Of a DNA stretch of 57,334 bases, positions 1 to 12,076 are shown piece by piece. A program made the translations under genes and the position numbers. The DNA lies in the NCBI GenBank assembly GCA_013115145.1, contig JAAPAO010000178.1:1-57334 (forward strand). The letters run 5' to 3'. Below the pieces are notes generated by a model. It was given only the letters and a program-made list of their open reading frames with translations. It was not told where the DNA came from and did not search any database. Position 1 is the first letter of the stretch. Every line of letters begins with the position of its first letter. This stretch comes from Perkinsus chesapeaki (taxonomy: Eukaryota > Perkinsozoa > Perkinsida > Perkinsidae).

Positions 1-1
1 A

Positions 2-499
2 ATACTATCAAAGCGATCATTCGGCGGAGGATCATTAATGGTCTGGGGCGCCATAGCAGGAGATGAGAAAGTGCTCCTGGCCGAGGTTAACGGGAACTTG
101 GACAGCGAAGGGTACCAGGGGCTGTTGGAAAGAGACCTTTTACCTTTTTTGGAGGAAGGAAGGGAGCGTGGGGTCGAATATACCTTTCAACAAGACAACG
201 CCAGGCCGCATGTGTCTACTTCCACCAAGGCTTGGTTAGACCGAAACGGTGTTGAGTGCTGTGTTTGGCCCGAAGTGAGCCCAGATCTCAACTGCATCGA
301 GCACTGCTGGGGAAGGCTAGCCTGTATTGTATACGGGGATGGGAAGGGTCCGTACAATGACAAGGTTGAGCTCAGAAAAGCGATTTTCGAAGCCTGGGAT
401 TCTCTGACAAGTGAATACATCAGCAAGTTGACCAATTCTACTAAAAGCCGCCTAGTAGAAGCCCTTAAGTGTGGTGGGGGGCCCACTAGATACTGTTAG
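2..499 (+). CDS. Tc1/mariner-family transposase, C-terminal part (5' end outside window)
   Basis: The reading frame is open from base 2, upstream of the first ATG at 38, so the protein starts before the window. The visible part matches the DDE catalytic core of IS630/Tc1/mariner transposases. It has an FGGGSLMVWGAI-type strand, then QQDNARPH with the second catalytic Asp, then SPDLNCIEHCW with the final Glu. There are 34 residues between that Asp and Glu, the DD34E spacing of the Tc1 group. The first Asp and the DNA-binding domain would lie upstream. No terminal inverted repeat could be recognised after the stop. The visible frame has no stop or frameshift, so the copy could be fairly young. 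It lies about 0.6 kb upstream of a globin gene that appears to have lost its 5' exons. Confidence 0.85.
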   Translation: MLSKRSFGGGSLMVWGAIAGDEKVLLAEVNGNLDSEGYQGLLERDLLPFLEEGRERGVEYTFQQDNARPHVSTSTKAWLDRNGVECCVWPEVSPDLNCIEHCWGRLACIVYGDGKGPYNDKVELRKAIFEAWDSLTSEYISKLTNSTKSRLVEALKCGGGPTRYC

Positions 500-765
500 T
501 TACTTTCGTAGTTTCTTTTTGTGAGCGCATGTCATGCCTAGTTATTATCAGCCAAGACATTGTTGTGTGATATTATTTTGTGGACGTGCTGAGGGTAGCC
601 GTTTCAGATATCTTCCGAGGGCGTGCGCGAAATCATATAATTTTACCATGATAATTTTTGTCATGACTAAAAACCTAGGAATTCAAAATTTCGTGTTACG
701 AGTCGTTCTTGTTGTCGAGAAATATTGAAAAATGCATGTGTGATATAATTTTGTGGAGGGGTTTA
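500..765. other. Intergenic, no recognised feature
   Basis: AT-rich sequence between the transposase stop and the tandem repeat. No convincing coding frame, RNA gene or terminal inverted repeat of the transposon was seen. Confidence 0.5.
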
Positions 766-1010
766 TATATTACTCCTATGCCACCTCCTTATTACATTTA
801 TATATTACTCCTATGCTACTTCCTCATTACATTTATATATTATTCCTATGCCACCTCCTCATTACATTTATATATTACTCCTATGCCACTTCCTCATTAC
901 ATTTATATATTATTCCTATGCCACCTCCTCATTACATTTATATATTATTCCTATGCCACCTCCTCATTACATTTATATATTATTCCTATGCCACCTCCTC
1001 ATTACATTTA
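766..1010 (+). repeat. Tandem repeat, 7 units of 35 bp
   Basis: Seven head-to-tail 35 bp units, each beginning TATATTAYTCC and ending CATTACATTTA. They differ only at a few C/T positions. Because 35 is not a multiple of 3, all three frames stay open and give spurious repetitive ORFs. The array ends about 100 bp before the first surviving globin exon. Confidence 0.95.
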
Positions 1011-1108
1011 TAAATTGCATCTCATGTACTCTCGAAATGTATGAGGTCCGTCGAAATCTCAGCCGTCTTTAGATGGCTGGTAATGTATATATCCTAAACT
1101 CCGTTCAG

Positions 1109-3185
1109 TTACGAGATCCTTGCCGAGGATACGCGAGTTAAGGATTTCTTCGGCAAAGGGGTTTTGGAGAGGATAAAACAGCCACAGACAACAGTCTTGG
1201 TTGAACTGTTGGGTGGTCCAAAGGTGTATCAAGGTCAGTTCCAAACTACAGGTCGTGGGAGTCGAACCTGTGCGGTTAGGTCGAGATCTTCCGGCAATAC
1301 ATAAAACACTGGGCGTCACCGATTACCACTTCGATGCTTTTATAATGGACTTCGACAAGGCCCTCAGTGGGGCAGGACTGGATTCGGATCTTATCGACGA
1401 GGTTGTTATAACCTTGGAGCCTTTACGAGACGTCATCCTAGGGCGAGATCCAGGTGGGGAGGGAGGGGGTTGAGTAGCGCGCTCTGAAGGGAATCGCTCT
1501 CGTTATGAAAGGGGAAATAATCGAGCGCATGGGCGCGCTTCTTGTCTTCGCGAAATTCGGGTGTTCGCTGGACACTTACTAGTCGAACGCTCGGTCGAAA
1601 CGATCTTATTATCCCCTCTGCAACAAAACTGTCGATAAGGCACTTGTGCCAAGCTATGAATTAGGAAGGGTTGCCTGATGAAATGGTATCAGTAAGCTCT
1701 TCTGCACACTGAACTGTGGGGGTCTGATACATTGTTATTCATCGCTTCAACTTTTTCACAACGTGGAAACTTTTTAGGTCTTGGAATGCTTAACATTGAT
1801 GTAAGAAAGTTCTGAATGTAATCTAAGAAGTTGAAGTGAAAATTAATCCTTGAAAAACTTATGTACTTTTTTCCCAATCGCGGTAGGAATGGTTCAGTGC
1901 CGTTCGGTGAGTCTTTGCTTTTTTAGGTGAATCTGCCCTGGCTCAACAAATGAAGCAGAAAAACGGCAAGCCTGTGGTGGAGCGGCTGGGTGGGGATATG
2001 AACCTTGAGACTATAGTGGAAGGAATGTAAGATGCTACTTCACCGACACTTCCCTTGTTCGTTATTCGGTTATTGGTACTATTGCTGTACCTTTGAACGC
2101 ATTATAAGTGTATCCTATGTTGATACGTAAAGGTTTAGGCAAATTCATTTTCCCTTCGTATTTCGTTGTTGTTTACGTTGATAAGATCCGAGGCGCACTG
2201 TGTACGTACCGTTGTGATGGGTTCGTGGTATAGGTACGAAAAGGCACAGGTGGACGACCGACTCAAGTTCTTCTTGGACAAGGGGAAGCAGAAGATCAGA
2301 CAAATCAAACAAAAAATGTCGTCGTGCAGAATTGCTTCCTTCTTTGAATTAGTGTTCCCTCTTAGGTACCAATTGATTTGCGGAGCGCTCGGTGGCCCGA
2401 AGCTGTATGATATTGCGAAGCTGAAGCCGGCGCATTACAATATGAACATCACCAACTATCATTTCGATGCTGTAAGCCAGAATGCAATCCGGCATGCATC
2501 TTTCGGTTAGATATTGAACTGTTTTTCTGAGATGTGTCGCGAGATGGGCATCGATGCTGATACGACTGATGATGCTTGTCTGGTGAGAAATGACTGATAC
2601 TAGCCGCCATTAGTATCTGGGAGCCTCAGATATTAAACAGCGTCCGAGGCGATATCACAACAGGGTGCTCAGTCCGTATGGAACTGGCGAAGAGGCGTAG
2701 TCAACTTGACGGTGAGATGCGTACTTGAGCCTAGGTTGAGTTCTGCTTTCCAGGCGATGACCAACTCTTCGCGCGCCTCGGTGGCCTTGAGGGAGTCGAA
2801 GATGTTGTTAGTCGTCTCTACGAATGTGTTGAGAGGGATAAACGAATCAACAACTTCTTCACGGGAGCGAAGCTGCAAGCTATCAAACGCAGTCAGAGCG
2901 ATTTCATAATAAAAACGCTTGGCGGGCCCACAAACTACAGCGGTCGAACTCTGGAGGAGATCCATGCTGTTTTGGCCATCACCGATTTCCACCTGGACGT
3001 CTTCTTCCAGCTGATGGCTCGGTCGCTGAGAGATTGCGGTCATGATGGCGATACAGTCGATGAGGTGTGGACGAGCCCGCCTCGTGGAAGATATTTGTTT
3101 TGGTCAGGTGCTCGTGAGGCTGGAAGATCTGCGGAAGCATATACTGGCTGCCCATTACGAGAAGAAGGGTTATGTTGTTAGGTGA
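1109..3185 (+). CDS. Three-domain truncated hemoglobin gene, 5' end missing
   Basis: Spliced gene encoding three consecutive truncated (2/2) globin domains, family TrHb group N by motif. Exons as placed: 1109-1233, 1280-1453, 1927-2026, 2234-2317, 2366-2471, 2511-2582, 2630-2711, 2754-3064, 3108-3185 (TGA). Each domain shows a distal aromatic stretch ending in FF or FFL, a GGPxxY motif, and a proximal (F8) His. The His sits in AIHKTLGVTDYHFD (type I), PAHYNMNIT (type II) and EIHAVLAITDFHLD (type I). Heme and O2/NO binding is expected from the family. The protein corresponds domain by domain to the last three domains of the next gene (3296-9131). The first exon here begins at the conserved intron boundary just before helix B. 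The preceding exon (A helix, LFERMG-like) is not found upstream, where the 35 bp repeat and transposase lie. The gene may be a 5'-truncated duplicate, or its earlier exons may lie beyond the window. Confidence 0.8.
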
Positions 3186-3295
3186 TGCATGACACCATGT
3201 TTGGCTTTAGCCTTTTAACGTGTTACTTCATAAGCCTTTGCTGATGTGATGTTGGTCAATTAGGGCGATTTCTATTACAGAACGGCCAAGTCAGA

Positions 3296-6200
3296 ATGGC
3301 TGACATCGTCGGCCTAATCACGAATGTTGAACGCGCGCACAATGATCTGCAGCAACTACGAACTAAGATGGCCAGCGTTACTGGTGAGACGATCAACATG
3401 GCCATGGCACACATAATGTATCAGGCAAACTCGAAGCGATAAAACAACAGGTTGGCCCGACTGCGGGAGGCGGGGCTGACGGCACGACCCCAATTAATGC
3501 TCATTACGTGCAGAGCGAGCTGAGCCGAGCACGAGAGACACTTGACAGGTGAGACAAAAACTGCTTGTAACATACCTTCCGTGAAGTAACCTGCGCCTAC
3601 GGGCTTGGAAATTCTAGTTTAAATAGTTCGAGAAGGATTATCGATAAAAATCTAAATTTCTCGCCAACCCCATACCGAATATAATTATGGCTGGTATACC
3701 GTTAGAAAGTCACCCTCGAGAGCTTTCGAACTTCGCACGCATCGTCGAAATGCTCGGCCTCCTGAGAAAGTTATTCAAAGAAGCCCATTTTTGGGGGGAC
3801 ACCCTGTAGGAGACCGAGCGCGGCCGAATCATGTGCACTGAGAAGACCGACTACTTAGGTTCATGACAATGGTTCGGGAACAAGCTGAGAAGCAGGATGC
3901 CACTAGCGCTGATGATGAGCTGATCGAGGCCGAGGCCACCATGGAGACACTTAGGAAGAAGATGACGGGCACCGATGACAAGACCAGACCGCTGTAGAGG
4001 ACGCAACCGTCGAGCGTACCTCAGGCATCCGTTCTCCCTCAGAATCGAAAGGCTAGGCGGTGACACGGCAATCGAAACATGCGTGAAGCTCGCCTATGCC
4101 CAGGCTATGAAGGATCCTCGAACAAAGTAAGGTCATCGATATTGACCGGAACCGACGTTATTTTAGGGCGTACTTCTACAAAAATAAGAGAAAAATGACA
4201 TCCATTAAGAAGAAGATGCACCAGTATCTTGCTGGAGCCTTCGGTATCGCCTTGCTTGTGGAAATGTAAAGGCAGCCAATCTGATCAGGCGGTGCTTCAA
4301 CTTACGATGAGGAGGATCTTAAGAATGCCCATTATCAACTCAACATAACCGATTTTCACTTTGATGCGGTAGGCCTTCCTAATGGGGGACGTTCGTTCGC
4401 TATGGCGACTGGATCCGGAGGGGACCAGATTATAGAGCTAGCAGTGGTGTTATAGACTGGTATGAATGATTGATACGATATCGCACAGCACAGCCTTGGG
4501 GCCCGAATGGGAACGTAATTATTCGGGAGAAAGTAATGCAGAATTGCTGTATTATTCTGCATTAGCCTGGCCTGCGAAATAACTACAATAAGTGTATTAA
4601 CACCTAATTAGCATTGTCAATAATACTGGCTCAGCATATCCTTTGCCTCGCTCCGCCACAGACCGTGAGGAGCTCATCGATGTTTGTGAATCAGAAGGTC
4701 AATGTCAGGTGGCGGAGATGTTCCATGAAACTTTTGTGGCTACTGGAGCTCATGCCAACGCAGTGAGAGTAAGAGGAGCTGCGCTAGCTTGGAGATGAGT
4801 TTTGAATTGAGCAGGATGCGATGAAAGTGCTGGCGGCTACAAGGAAGGATATTACAACAGGCTGTACAGTGAGGATGGAGCTGGCACGGAGGAGTACAGA
4901 GAAAGGACTTGATGCCCTATTTCGACGGTAAGACATTCTCCTGTGAAAGAGGCTTCGCTGTGTTGGAATACGTCCACTTACCGACCTCTGTGTCGGGCAT
5001 GCATGAGAACTCTCATTTTTTCATGGAGTATCTTCGAAGCCTAGTGAGGCGATTAGGAGAGAAAAACGATGCCTTCGGTAAACTTCCGACTGAGCAATGC
5101 AACTCCCGTGCTGACTTTACGTATGCTAGCAGAAGCATCATTGCCGATATTCAGGCTTGGAGAAGAAGCGGGCATTGTGGAGTTCGTCGACCGTCTTTAC
5201 GACTTGCTTGTCGGGGATAAGAGAGTCCTGCCGTATTTTGAAGGGAAGGACGTATGGGCGTAAGCTGGGAAGAGCTCGACAGTCTTCCGAGGAGATCAGT
5301 CGAATCCAGTTCGGTCTCCGGAATCTCAATTTTCAGGATCAAACAGAAGCAGCTCGTCTACATAACATTCTTACTTGGCGGCCCTAAAGCTTACCAAGGT
5401 GAGATACGCGTTTTGGAACGAAGCAGTATACGCTCCTACTCAGGGAGAGATCTTGCTGAGATACACGAAGGTCTCGGCATTGACGACTACGGTTTCGACT
5501 GCTTTACTATGAACTGTGAGAAGGCTTTAGCCGCGATGGGCGTGGACGAGGACACAATTGACGAGGTGGTCACGCTAGGTGCAGGAAAAACGGCCAGCTC
5601 GTCGCTCGTTATTAGATCATCGTTACAATCGAGCCTCTACGAGACGAGGTGCTCAACAGGAAGCGAGGACTTCGGGCTGAGACTAAAATAGTAGACGGTC
5701 AGTCCATTTTGCAAAGGATCGGTGGCGAGATGAACTTGGAGGCGGTAGTGGAGACCATGTATGTTCTGACTCTCAGCAGGGGGATCGAGCAGCTCCCGTG
5801 TGGTTAGGTTCTCTGGCTGTGTTGTCGACCCAAGAGTGAAATACTTCTTCACGAAAGAACCCGGCAAGCTGGGCGGAATTCAGGCGAAGCTGGTAAGAGA
5901 GTCATCCCAGCCGCTTGAATGAAGGCTCCGTATGCAGGTCCAGCTCTTGACTGGTCTAATGGGAGGCCCCAAGACTTACGACTACGCCCGGTTGAGACCG
6001 GCACATTATAATCTTAACATCACAGATTACCAGTTCGATGCCGTTGTGGAGAATCTGCAGGTGAACCGTAAACAGGAGGAAGACGGTCCGACACTGTGTT
6101 GATGGCAGGTTGCGTGCAGTATGATGGAAGTCTCGGACGTTGTTATTGCTGATATCACCGAGGTTATCTCGACACTGCGATCCTACATTACCTGCGGCTG

Positions 6201-9131
6201 CGTGGTCCGGTATGAGATAGCAAGGAAGAAGACTGAGGCTGCTGGTAAGTCACGTGTGGCTGTCACGCGCTGAGCGGAAATATGGTACCGCAATCTGAAT
6301 TCAAGAAATGGTCGATGGGGAATGCTTAGTAACGCACTCCGAGCTGATCATTTTTAGGTACCGAAGGACTGTTCAACCAGCTTGGCCAGGACGAGGGAAT
6401 TACAAAGTTTATGGACTTCTTGTATGACCTAGTTACACAGGATGATAGGATAAAGCACTTCTTCCAAGGCGCCAAGCTTGATGCAGTGAAAGAGAGTCAG
6501 AGTAAGTTAATGCAGCAGTTGTGGTTGAATGCCCAGCTGCCCCTCTTTCGCATACTTGTTTTTACAGGTGTATATTTCAAAGAACTATTCGGCTCATCAA
6601 CTCACTATACTGGACGAGACATTCCCTCCATACATTCACTTATCCAAATATCTGACTTCCACTTCGATTCCTTCTTGGACTCTGCCAAGATAGCATTGGC
6701 GAAGCTGGGCATGGACACCGATACCATCGATGACTGTAAGAGCTCGCTCAGCGGTCTTGTTCACATGCAAGTGTTCAAGAAGCAGTATTTATCGCCTGCC
6801 TACCTTATCAGTCGGGAAAAATAGGAAATATTTCTTCTAACCTGAATCACGTTGCTTAACCGTAGCATTGGGCTGACGCAACACGGCTCTAGACTGTATT
6901 GCTCAGGCATCGTCCTGATGGAGTCCGCTCGTAAAAAAGTCGTCAACCCAGAGCTTATGAATCACGATGTCAAAAAGGCCATGGAGCTGGCCAATAAGAA
7001 GCCTTTGTAGGGTTGGAAGAGGGGCCGTTGTGCGGCGGCCTTTATTGGCTGGCTCTCAGATACGACAGGCTCGGAGGAGAATATACCATCACAAAGTTGA
7101 TGGAATCTACTTACGACAAGGCATTGGAGGATGATAGGTTACGCTTCTATTTTGAGAAGAACAAGGCCAAGGTGACCAGTATAAAGAAAAAGATGACACA
7201 GTTCGTGTCGGGCCTGACGGGAGGTCCTTCTGGTTATGATATCCACGATCTCAAGTACGTTGGACAACGTTGACTGGCGGCTCAGCTAGATTAATATTTC
7301 AGACCTGCCCACTATTCGATGAATATCTCCAACTTTCATTTCGATACCATGCTCGGTTTGCTTGCCCAGACGATTATTGAAGACTTGAAAGTCGAAAAGC
7401 CCGTTGCTCGAGAGCTGATGTCGTTGCTCCAGCCAGTCAGGGCCGACATCACCACCGGATACACTGTGAGGTCCGAGATGGCCAGGAAGAACATCGAGAA
7501 GGGTAAGCCCGGTGACTTGGGACAGTTGAACCGGGTCAACACTTAGGTTTGGACCATCTCTTTGAAAGAATGGGAGCAAGGGACGGCATATTGAAGCTTC
7601 TTGACAGCTTGTAAGAGATAGCCGTTCATGGTAGGAAATTACTGTGTTGCAGGTACCAGCTGGTTGCCGGCGACCCTCGGATAAAGGACTTCTTCGGCGA
7701 TGGCGCGTTGGAGAAGATCCGAGAGGGGCAGACGATTGTCCTGGTAGAGCTATTTGGTGGTCCTAAAGTCTACAATGGTAAACAGACGCAAATATGATCG
7801 ATATCTCAAAGAGGTTGGTGCTTTCAGGCCGGGACCTGGCCGAGATCCACAAGAACTTGAACGTCACCGACTATCACTTTGACTGTTTTTGCGCCGATTT
7901 CCAGAAGGCAATGATGGGTCTTGGAATGGATGAGAATCTAATCGATGAAGTCCTCATTACCATGGAGCCTCTACGACTCACTATTCTCGGTCGGGACGGC
8001 AGTAAGTCGAAAACGGTTGCCGGTCGAGTAGCGGTTATTTGCAGACGAGGCAGCGCTGGCTGCTCAAATGAAGGTAAAGGACGGAAAGAGCGTCATGGAG
8101 AGACTCGGCGGTGACATGAATTTGGAGGCCCTCGTGGAGTCTATGTAGGCCATGAAATGGTTGGCGTCTCTCCGATTTTGCGAGAATCTGCTGTGGGGTC
8201 AGGTTCGATAAGGCTATGACGGACGATCGGATCAAATTCTTCCTGGACAAAGGAAAAGCGAAAGTCCGAAATCTGAAACAGAAAATGTATCAGTTCATGT
8301 CGGGTGCTTTCGGAGGACCAAAGCAATACGATCCAGCAGCGATAAAGCCCGCGCACTATAACATGAACATCACCGACTTCCATGTTGATGCTGTAAGTCG
8401 AGCGCATTGAAATGGGTTGCCAGCGTTTTCGGCAGATGCTCGACTGTTTTTCGGATACATGTCAAGAGATGGATATCGACCCTGATACAATAGACGATGC
8501 CATCATGGTAAGCTGCGTTACGGACAGTCTCGCTAGTGGTGCCGATTCGGCACTGCCGAATTAGGTCATGAACAGTGTCAGAAGCGACATCACTACCGGT
8601 TTCGCGCTACGGCGTGAGTTGGCTCAGAAGCGGGACGGCCAAGACGGTGAGTGTGGGTCTTGATAGACGTGGAGTTATTTTCTTCCGATCAGGTGAAGAC
8701 CAACTCTTCGCGAGGCTTGGCGGGTTGGAAGGTGTTGAAGAATTTGTAACGCGACTCTACGAATGCGTGGAGCGAGATCGACGCATCAACCAGTTTTTCA
8801 CTGGGGCGAAATTGAAGGCTATCAAACAGGCCCAGACAGATTATATAATCAAGGCTTTGGGGGGACCGTCCGACTATACCGGACGATCGCTCGAGGAAAT
8901 ACATGCCGTGTTGGCAATTACTGACTACCACTTGGATTGTTTCCTCCAACTGGTCTCGAGGGCGTTGCGAGACTGCGGCCAAGATCAGGAGACCGTTGAT
9001 GAGGTGAGTGCTTCGATTAAGCTGGCAATTGTGTCATACTGGAGTTACCTCAGGTTGTAGTAAAGCTCGGATCTCTGCGAGGAAGCATACTGAAGGCGTA
9101 TTATGCCAAGATGGGGTATACGGCTAAATAG
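3296..9131 (+). CDS. Eight-domain concatenated truncated hemoglobin with coiled-coil N-terminus
   Basis: Starts at ATG 3296 (MADIVGLITNVERAHNDLQQ). Short exons follow and encode a roughly 100-residue charged, coiled-coil-like region to about 3990, then eight truncated globin domains. Approximate spans: 4045-4905, 5130-5690, 5700-6245, 6358-6740, 7060-7505, 7550-8003, 8045-8640, 8698-9131. Every domain keeps a proximal His. Domains 1, 3, 5 and 7 have AHYxxNIx (type II). Domains 2, 4, 6 and 8 have IHxxLxIxDxxFD or close variants (type I, usually after GRDL). Most have a helix-B Tyr or Phe, FF or YF at CD1, and GGPxxY. Type II domains end in an ITTGxxVRxELAxK linker, type I in LEPLRxxIL. Introns are short: the one at 3998-4046 is 49 nt and restores LIERLGGDTAIE. 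The stop TAG at 9129-9131 follows a terminal exon that matches the end of the gene upstream. Roles in NO detoxification or O2 handling are family-based inference. Exon borders in domains 2-4 are approximate. Confidence 0.85.
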
Positions 9132-10526
9132 GAGCTCATAACATTTACCAATACCTATGTTCATTCCTTAATCATGCTGTCTTCTGTTGTGAATTGTCCT
9201 TTGCCGAGTTTCGAGTTACCAGTCGAGTTCTAAGACGCATTTCACTCCATATACAACTGAGCTGAGCTGTGCTCATCCTACTAATCTAGTCTATAAGGCT
9301 TTAATATTTGCAACCATAAAGCGAACATCACACTGCGACGGCCATGTAACGCGCGAGTGTCATGTTCGCAGGTGGAGAAAGCATGTGGAGCAAGAGTGTC
9401 GTGTGCTCGTCACGTGCTCGAACGCTGCAGGGGCGTGAATGTATTCTTCACTACATTTAGAGGTAGCAAAAAGTTCAGCTGGTAACAGAAGGCGAAGAAA
9501 TCAAGTAGCGTTTTCCACAGTATATCGGTAGCTATTGGGGCCCAGGTCGACGCAACGAGTGCCACTCACCGGGTGTAGTGCTCGCTGCTGCTGCTTCCAT
9601 TGAATTCCTCGCATCCCGCTGGGGCGAGCGATATCCGTGGAGAGTCGAGAATGAGTCTGTCCTAGCCCAAGCCCCAGGGGTCCTCATCACCAGGGATCCT
9701 ATTCAAAGATACCCGCCACAACATGCGCCAAGATGCGCTTCACCTCACGCGCACATAACAATATGAACGCCAGGAGCGTGTATTTCGGCGCAATGAGGCG
9801 TGTATGTTCGTACCTTTGAGATGTTACACGACAAAATACAGATACGTTCGGCAATGCCGATTGGTTTCCGAAAATCAATAGTAGCATTGAGGAGGAAGAC
9901 CGCGATTTGAACTGTCCGTTATACGTACCGAGGATGAATCGCATTGATGTAATCCCTCGGGACCGTCACTGCGATCAACTGCTGCCCGGATGGGCTTACG
10001 GGGTGCATGAATGTTCAAACAATGAAGGTTTACTCTAACAGGGAGCTCAAGTTTATCTGTGCCAGAGGCAAGAAAGAGAAAGCAAGCAAGTTTGGGTGCA
10101 GTTCGTTAACGCGATCTCCTATCAATGGAACGTCACTAAAGCCACGCACGGTGAGAGACATGGCGGCGGCCCTCCAGTGATTACTTTCCCCTATCTCTTG
10201 ATTTATACCACTAATCCTCTGAAGAGCTGAGCCAATACGGATAAAACTATGCTGCACAGGACCGTTTAGTCGAGCTCGAAGAGGTACTGGAAACCGTGCA
10301 CAAGGCAGATCCAACATGTAGCGCCACGACGCGGACTGCGCGTCTGCGTGCAGATGTACGCAGACATCAACTAGCTGTGCCGTATTCCCCCTACTAACAG
10401 GTTCAAAGCCTAGGGGTTTCGTCGTCGAGCGATAAGGCTATCGAGTCTCTCCGGGTGAGGTCTTCGAGTCCTCGATGTTCGACGTTCGCACAACAAACCT
10501 TCCTATAGACTTTTCGCCTACTTGCG
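9132..10526. other. Intergenic, no gene supported
   Basis: No ORF in this stretch has recognisable motifs, plausible splicing or a conserved domain. Short open frames near 9578-9766 and 10030-10317 look random. No RNA gene was recognised. Confidence 0.5.
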
Positions 10527-10784
10527 ATGTCATTCAACATCTTCTACACTCTGCTGGCTACTCTACTCGTTCAGACTGCTTGTGAACTTATTCATTGTGA
10601 TCCCAGGTTTGGAGGAGTTCCTTGGGAATGCTGGAAGAGAAAACTGACTATATGCTACTGGAACATTTGTACAAAGAAGTGTAAATCGGATCAGGAATGC
10701 AAATCCGATAAGTGGCTGGGCCCTGCAGCTCCTTTCTGCCATCCTGTTGGAGCCCCACTCGGAAGTGTTTGTCTGTACCAGTGA
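10527..10784 (+). CDS. Small secreted cysteine-rich protein (85 aa)
   Basis: Intronless ORF with a clear N-terminal signal peptide (residues 1 to about 20, MSFNIFYTLLATLLVQ, hydrophobic core). The mature part is about 65 residues with eight cysteines. It includes a CTKKCKSDQEC stretch (C-x3-C-x5-C) and ends PVGAPLGSVCLYQ. The even number of cysteines suggests four disulfides. The spacing loosely recalls small protease-inhibitor folds, but no family can be assigned with confidence. A perfect 25 bp hairpin lies about 100 bp downstream. A truncated copy of the signal-peptide region occurs at 12077-12184, so this may belong to a small family. An extracellular role is inferred from the signal peptide only. 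Confidence 0.6.
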   Translation: MSFNIFYTLLATLLVQTACELIHCDPRFGGVPWECWKRKLTICYWNICTKKCKSDQECKSDKWLGPAAPFCHPVGAPLGSVCLYQ

Positions 10785-10886
10785 TGCTTTGGAATTGAAG
10801 CCCTCACAGTAGCTTCTCTCTATAGTTCGGCAACTGATACCTCGCCGCTCGACGGCGACAGGAGTGCACTCTGGTATCAATGCAAA

Positions 10887-10937
10887 GCTATGTATTGAAC
10901 CAGTGCGCAGTGACTGCGCACTGGTTCAATACATAGC
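10887..10937. repeat. Perfect 25 bp inverted repeat with 1 nt loop
   Basis: Arms 10887-10911 and 10913-10937 are exact reverse complements around one G. A second shorter palindrome (8 bp arms, GCGAGTGA / TCACTCGC) overlaps the end at 10936-10954. It could be a transcript-end hairpin or the product of a replication error. It does not resemble a known RNA gene. Confidence 0.95.
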
Positions 10938-12076
10938 GAGTGACTGTCACTCGCACTCGCCTCGCGCACACTTCCTGCTTTTATCTTTCATCTACGACTT
11001 TCAGAACCATTCATAGTCTTGCGCCACAGTATTCACAGTGGGGGGGGGGTCGATCATACGACATATATTGTGGACTTTCTAGCGGGCACGACACCCTCAG
11101 CCTTGCAGCAACGGCGCTGACATGAGCGCTACCAAGGTAGCGGATCAGAAATAACCTACCCAAGCGCAACGGTAGATTATGCTGGCCAAGCATACCAAGC
11201 CCTCAGAACCGATATACTCAGTAATGAAGCTGCTTCCCGTATTCGTTGAAATAATTTCCCTATTTCACCCCTACCACCAAATTGACGTCCCTATTCGTGA
11301 ATGAAGTGCCGTTATCCACGGAATAGATTTATCAAAAGTATAGAATGTCCCTCTGTTTTCAGATTTGCCTTCTCGAAATCTCCGCCTTATGGAATGAGGC
11401 TCACGTTCACCTTTTACTGGAACGCCCCGATATTCATTGCCCTCTAACAGATTCCTCACAATGATTATAAAGCTTCTTCGCAGGTCCCCTGCAGATCGTT
11501 CATGACCAACACTTCCTGTCCAGTAAGACTACGATATGTCTCAGCTACACTTTCTGTCTCCATGATGCAACCACTATTCTTCTGCATTGTAGGCATAATT
11601 GTATATCGTTCACGCTGTTACTTGCATCTAAGAACCCCTCTGTGTATTCCTTCGTATCTTGCTGGAACTATATTGTTCACTCGATACCCCGTTTTCCTTC
11701 AAGCAGTGTATCCGCCAACAGGCGCGATGCGCCGCACTATACCTGCCCTTCGCTTAGCTTAGGCGCCGCGCTTGCGTCAGGAGGAACACTCTGTAATCAT
11801 CCATAGCTCAAGTGTGCAACCACTATGCTTGATACCTGTATTTGTAAGCTAAGCAACTTTCCGAATCCCCCCATTCCCTCAATGTGGGGAAATATTCATT
11901 CTAGTTGCAGTGAACATCTGCATCCTAGGACTCGGACCATGCTGGTGATCGGTTTGAGTTCTTCCCCAACGATCGTGATGAGGATCGAGCGCTTCCGTGG
12001 TCCTAGCCTAGGACTCCTGGGTAGCGTAACCGATGATATTGTATTTTTTCGGCTCAGGACGTCGCCTCATCCAGAT
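10938..12076. other. Intergenic, no gene supported
   Basis: Apart from the short palindrome at its start, no coding or RNA signal could be supported. A run of nine G lies near 11041. Open frames such as 11502-11762 have no recognisable protein features. Confidence 0.45.

Noticed and set aside
709-1072. Overlapping repetitive Tyr/Pro/His-rich ORFs
   Set aside because: They arise in all frames from the 35 bp tandem repeat; no start context or splicing supports translation.
10527-10784. Assignment to a named protease-inhibitor family
   Set aside because: Cysteine spacing is only loosely similar and key residues could not be confirmed.
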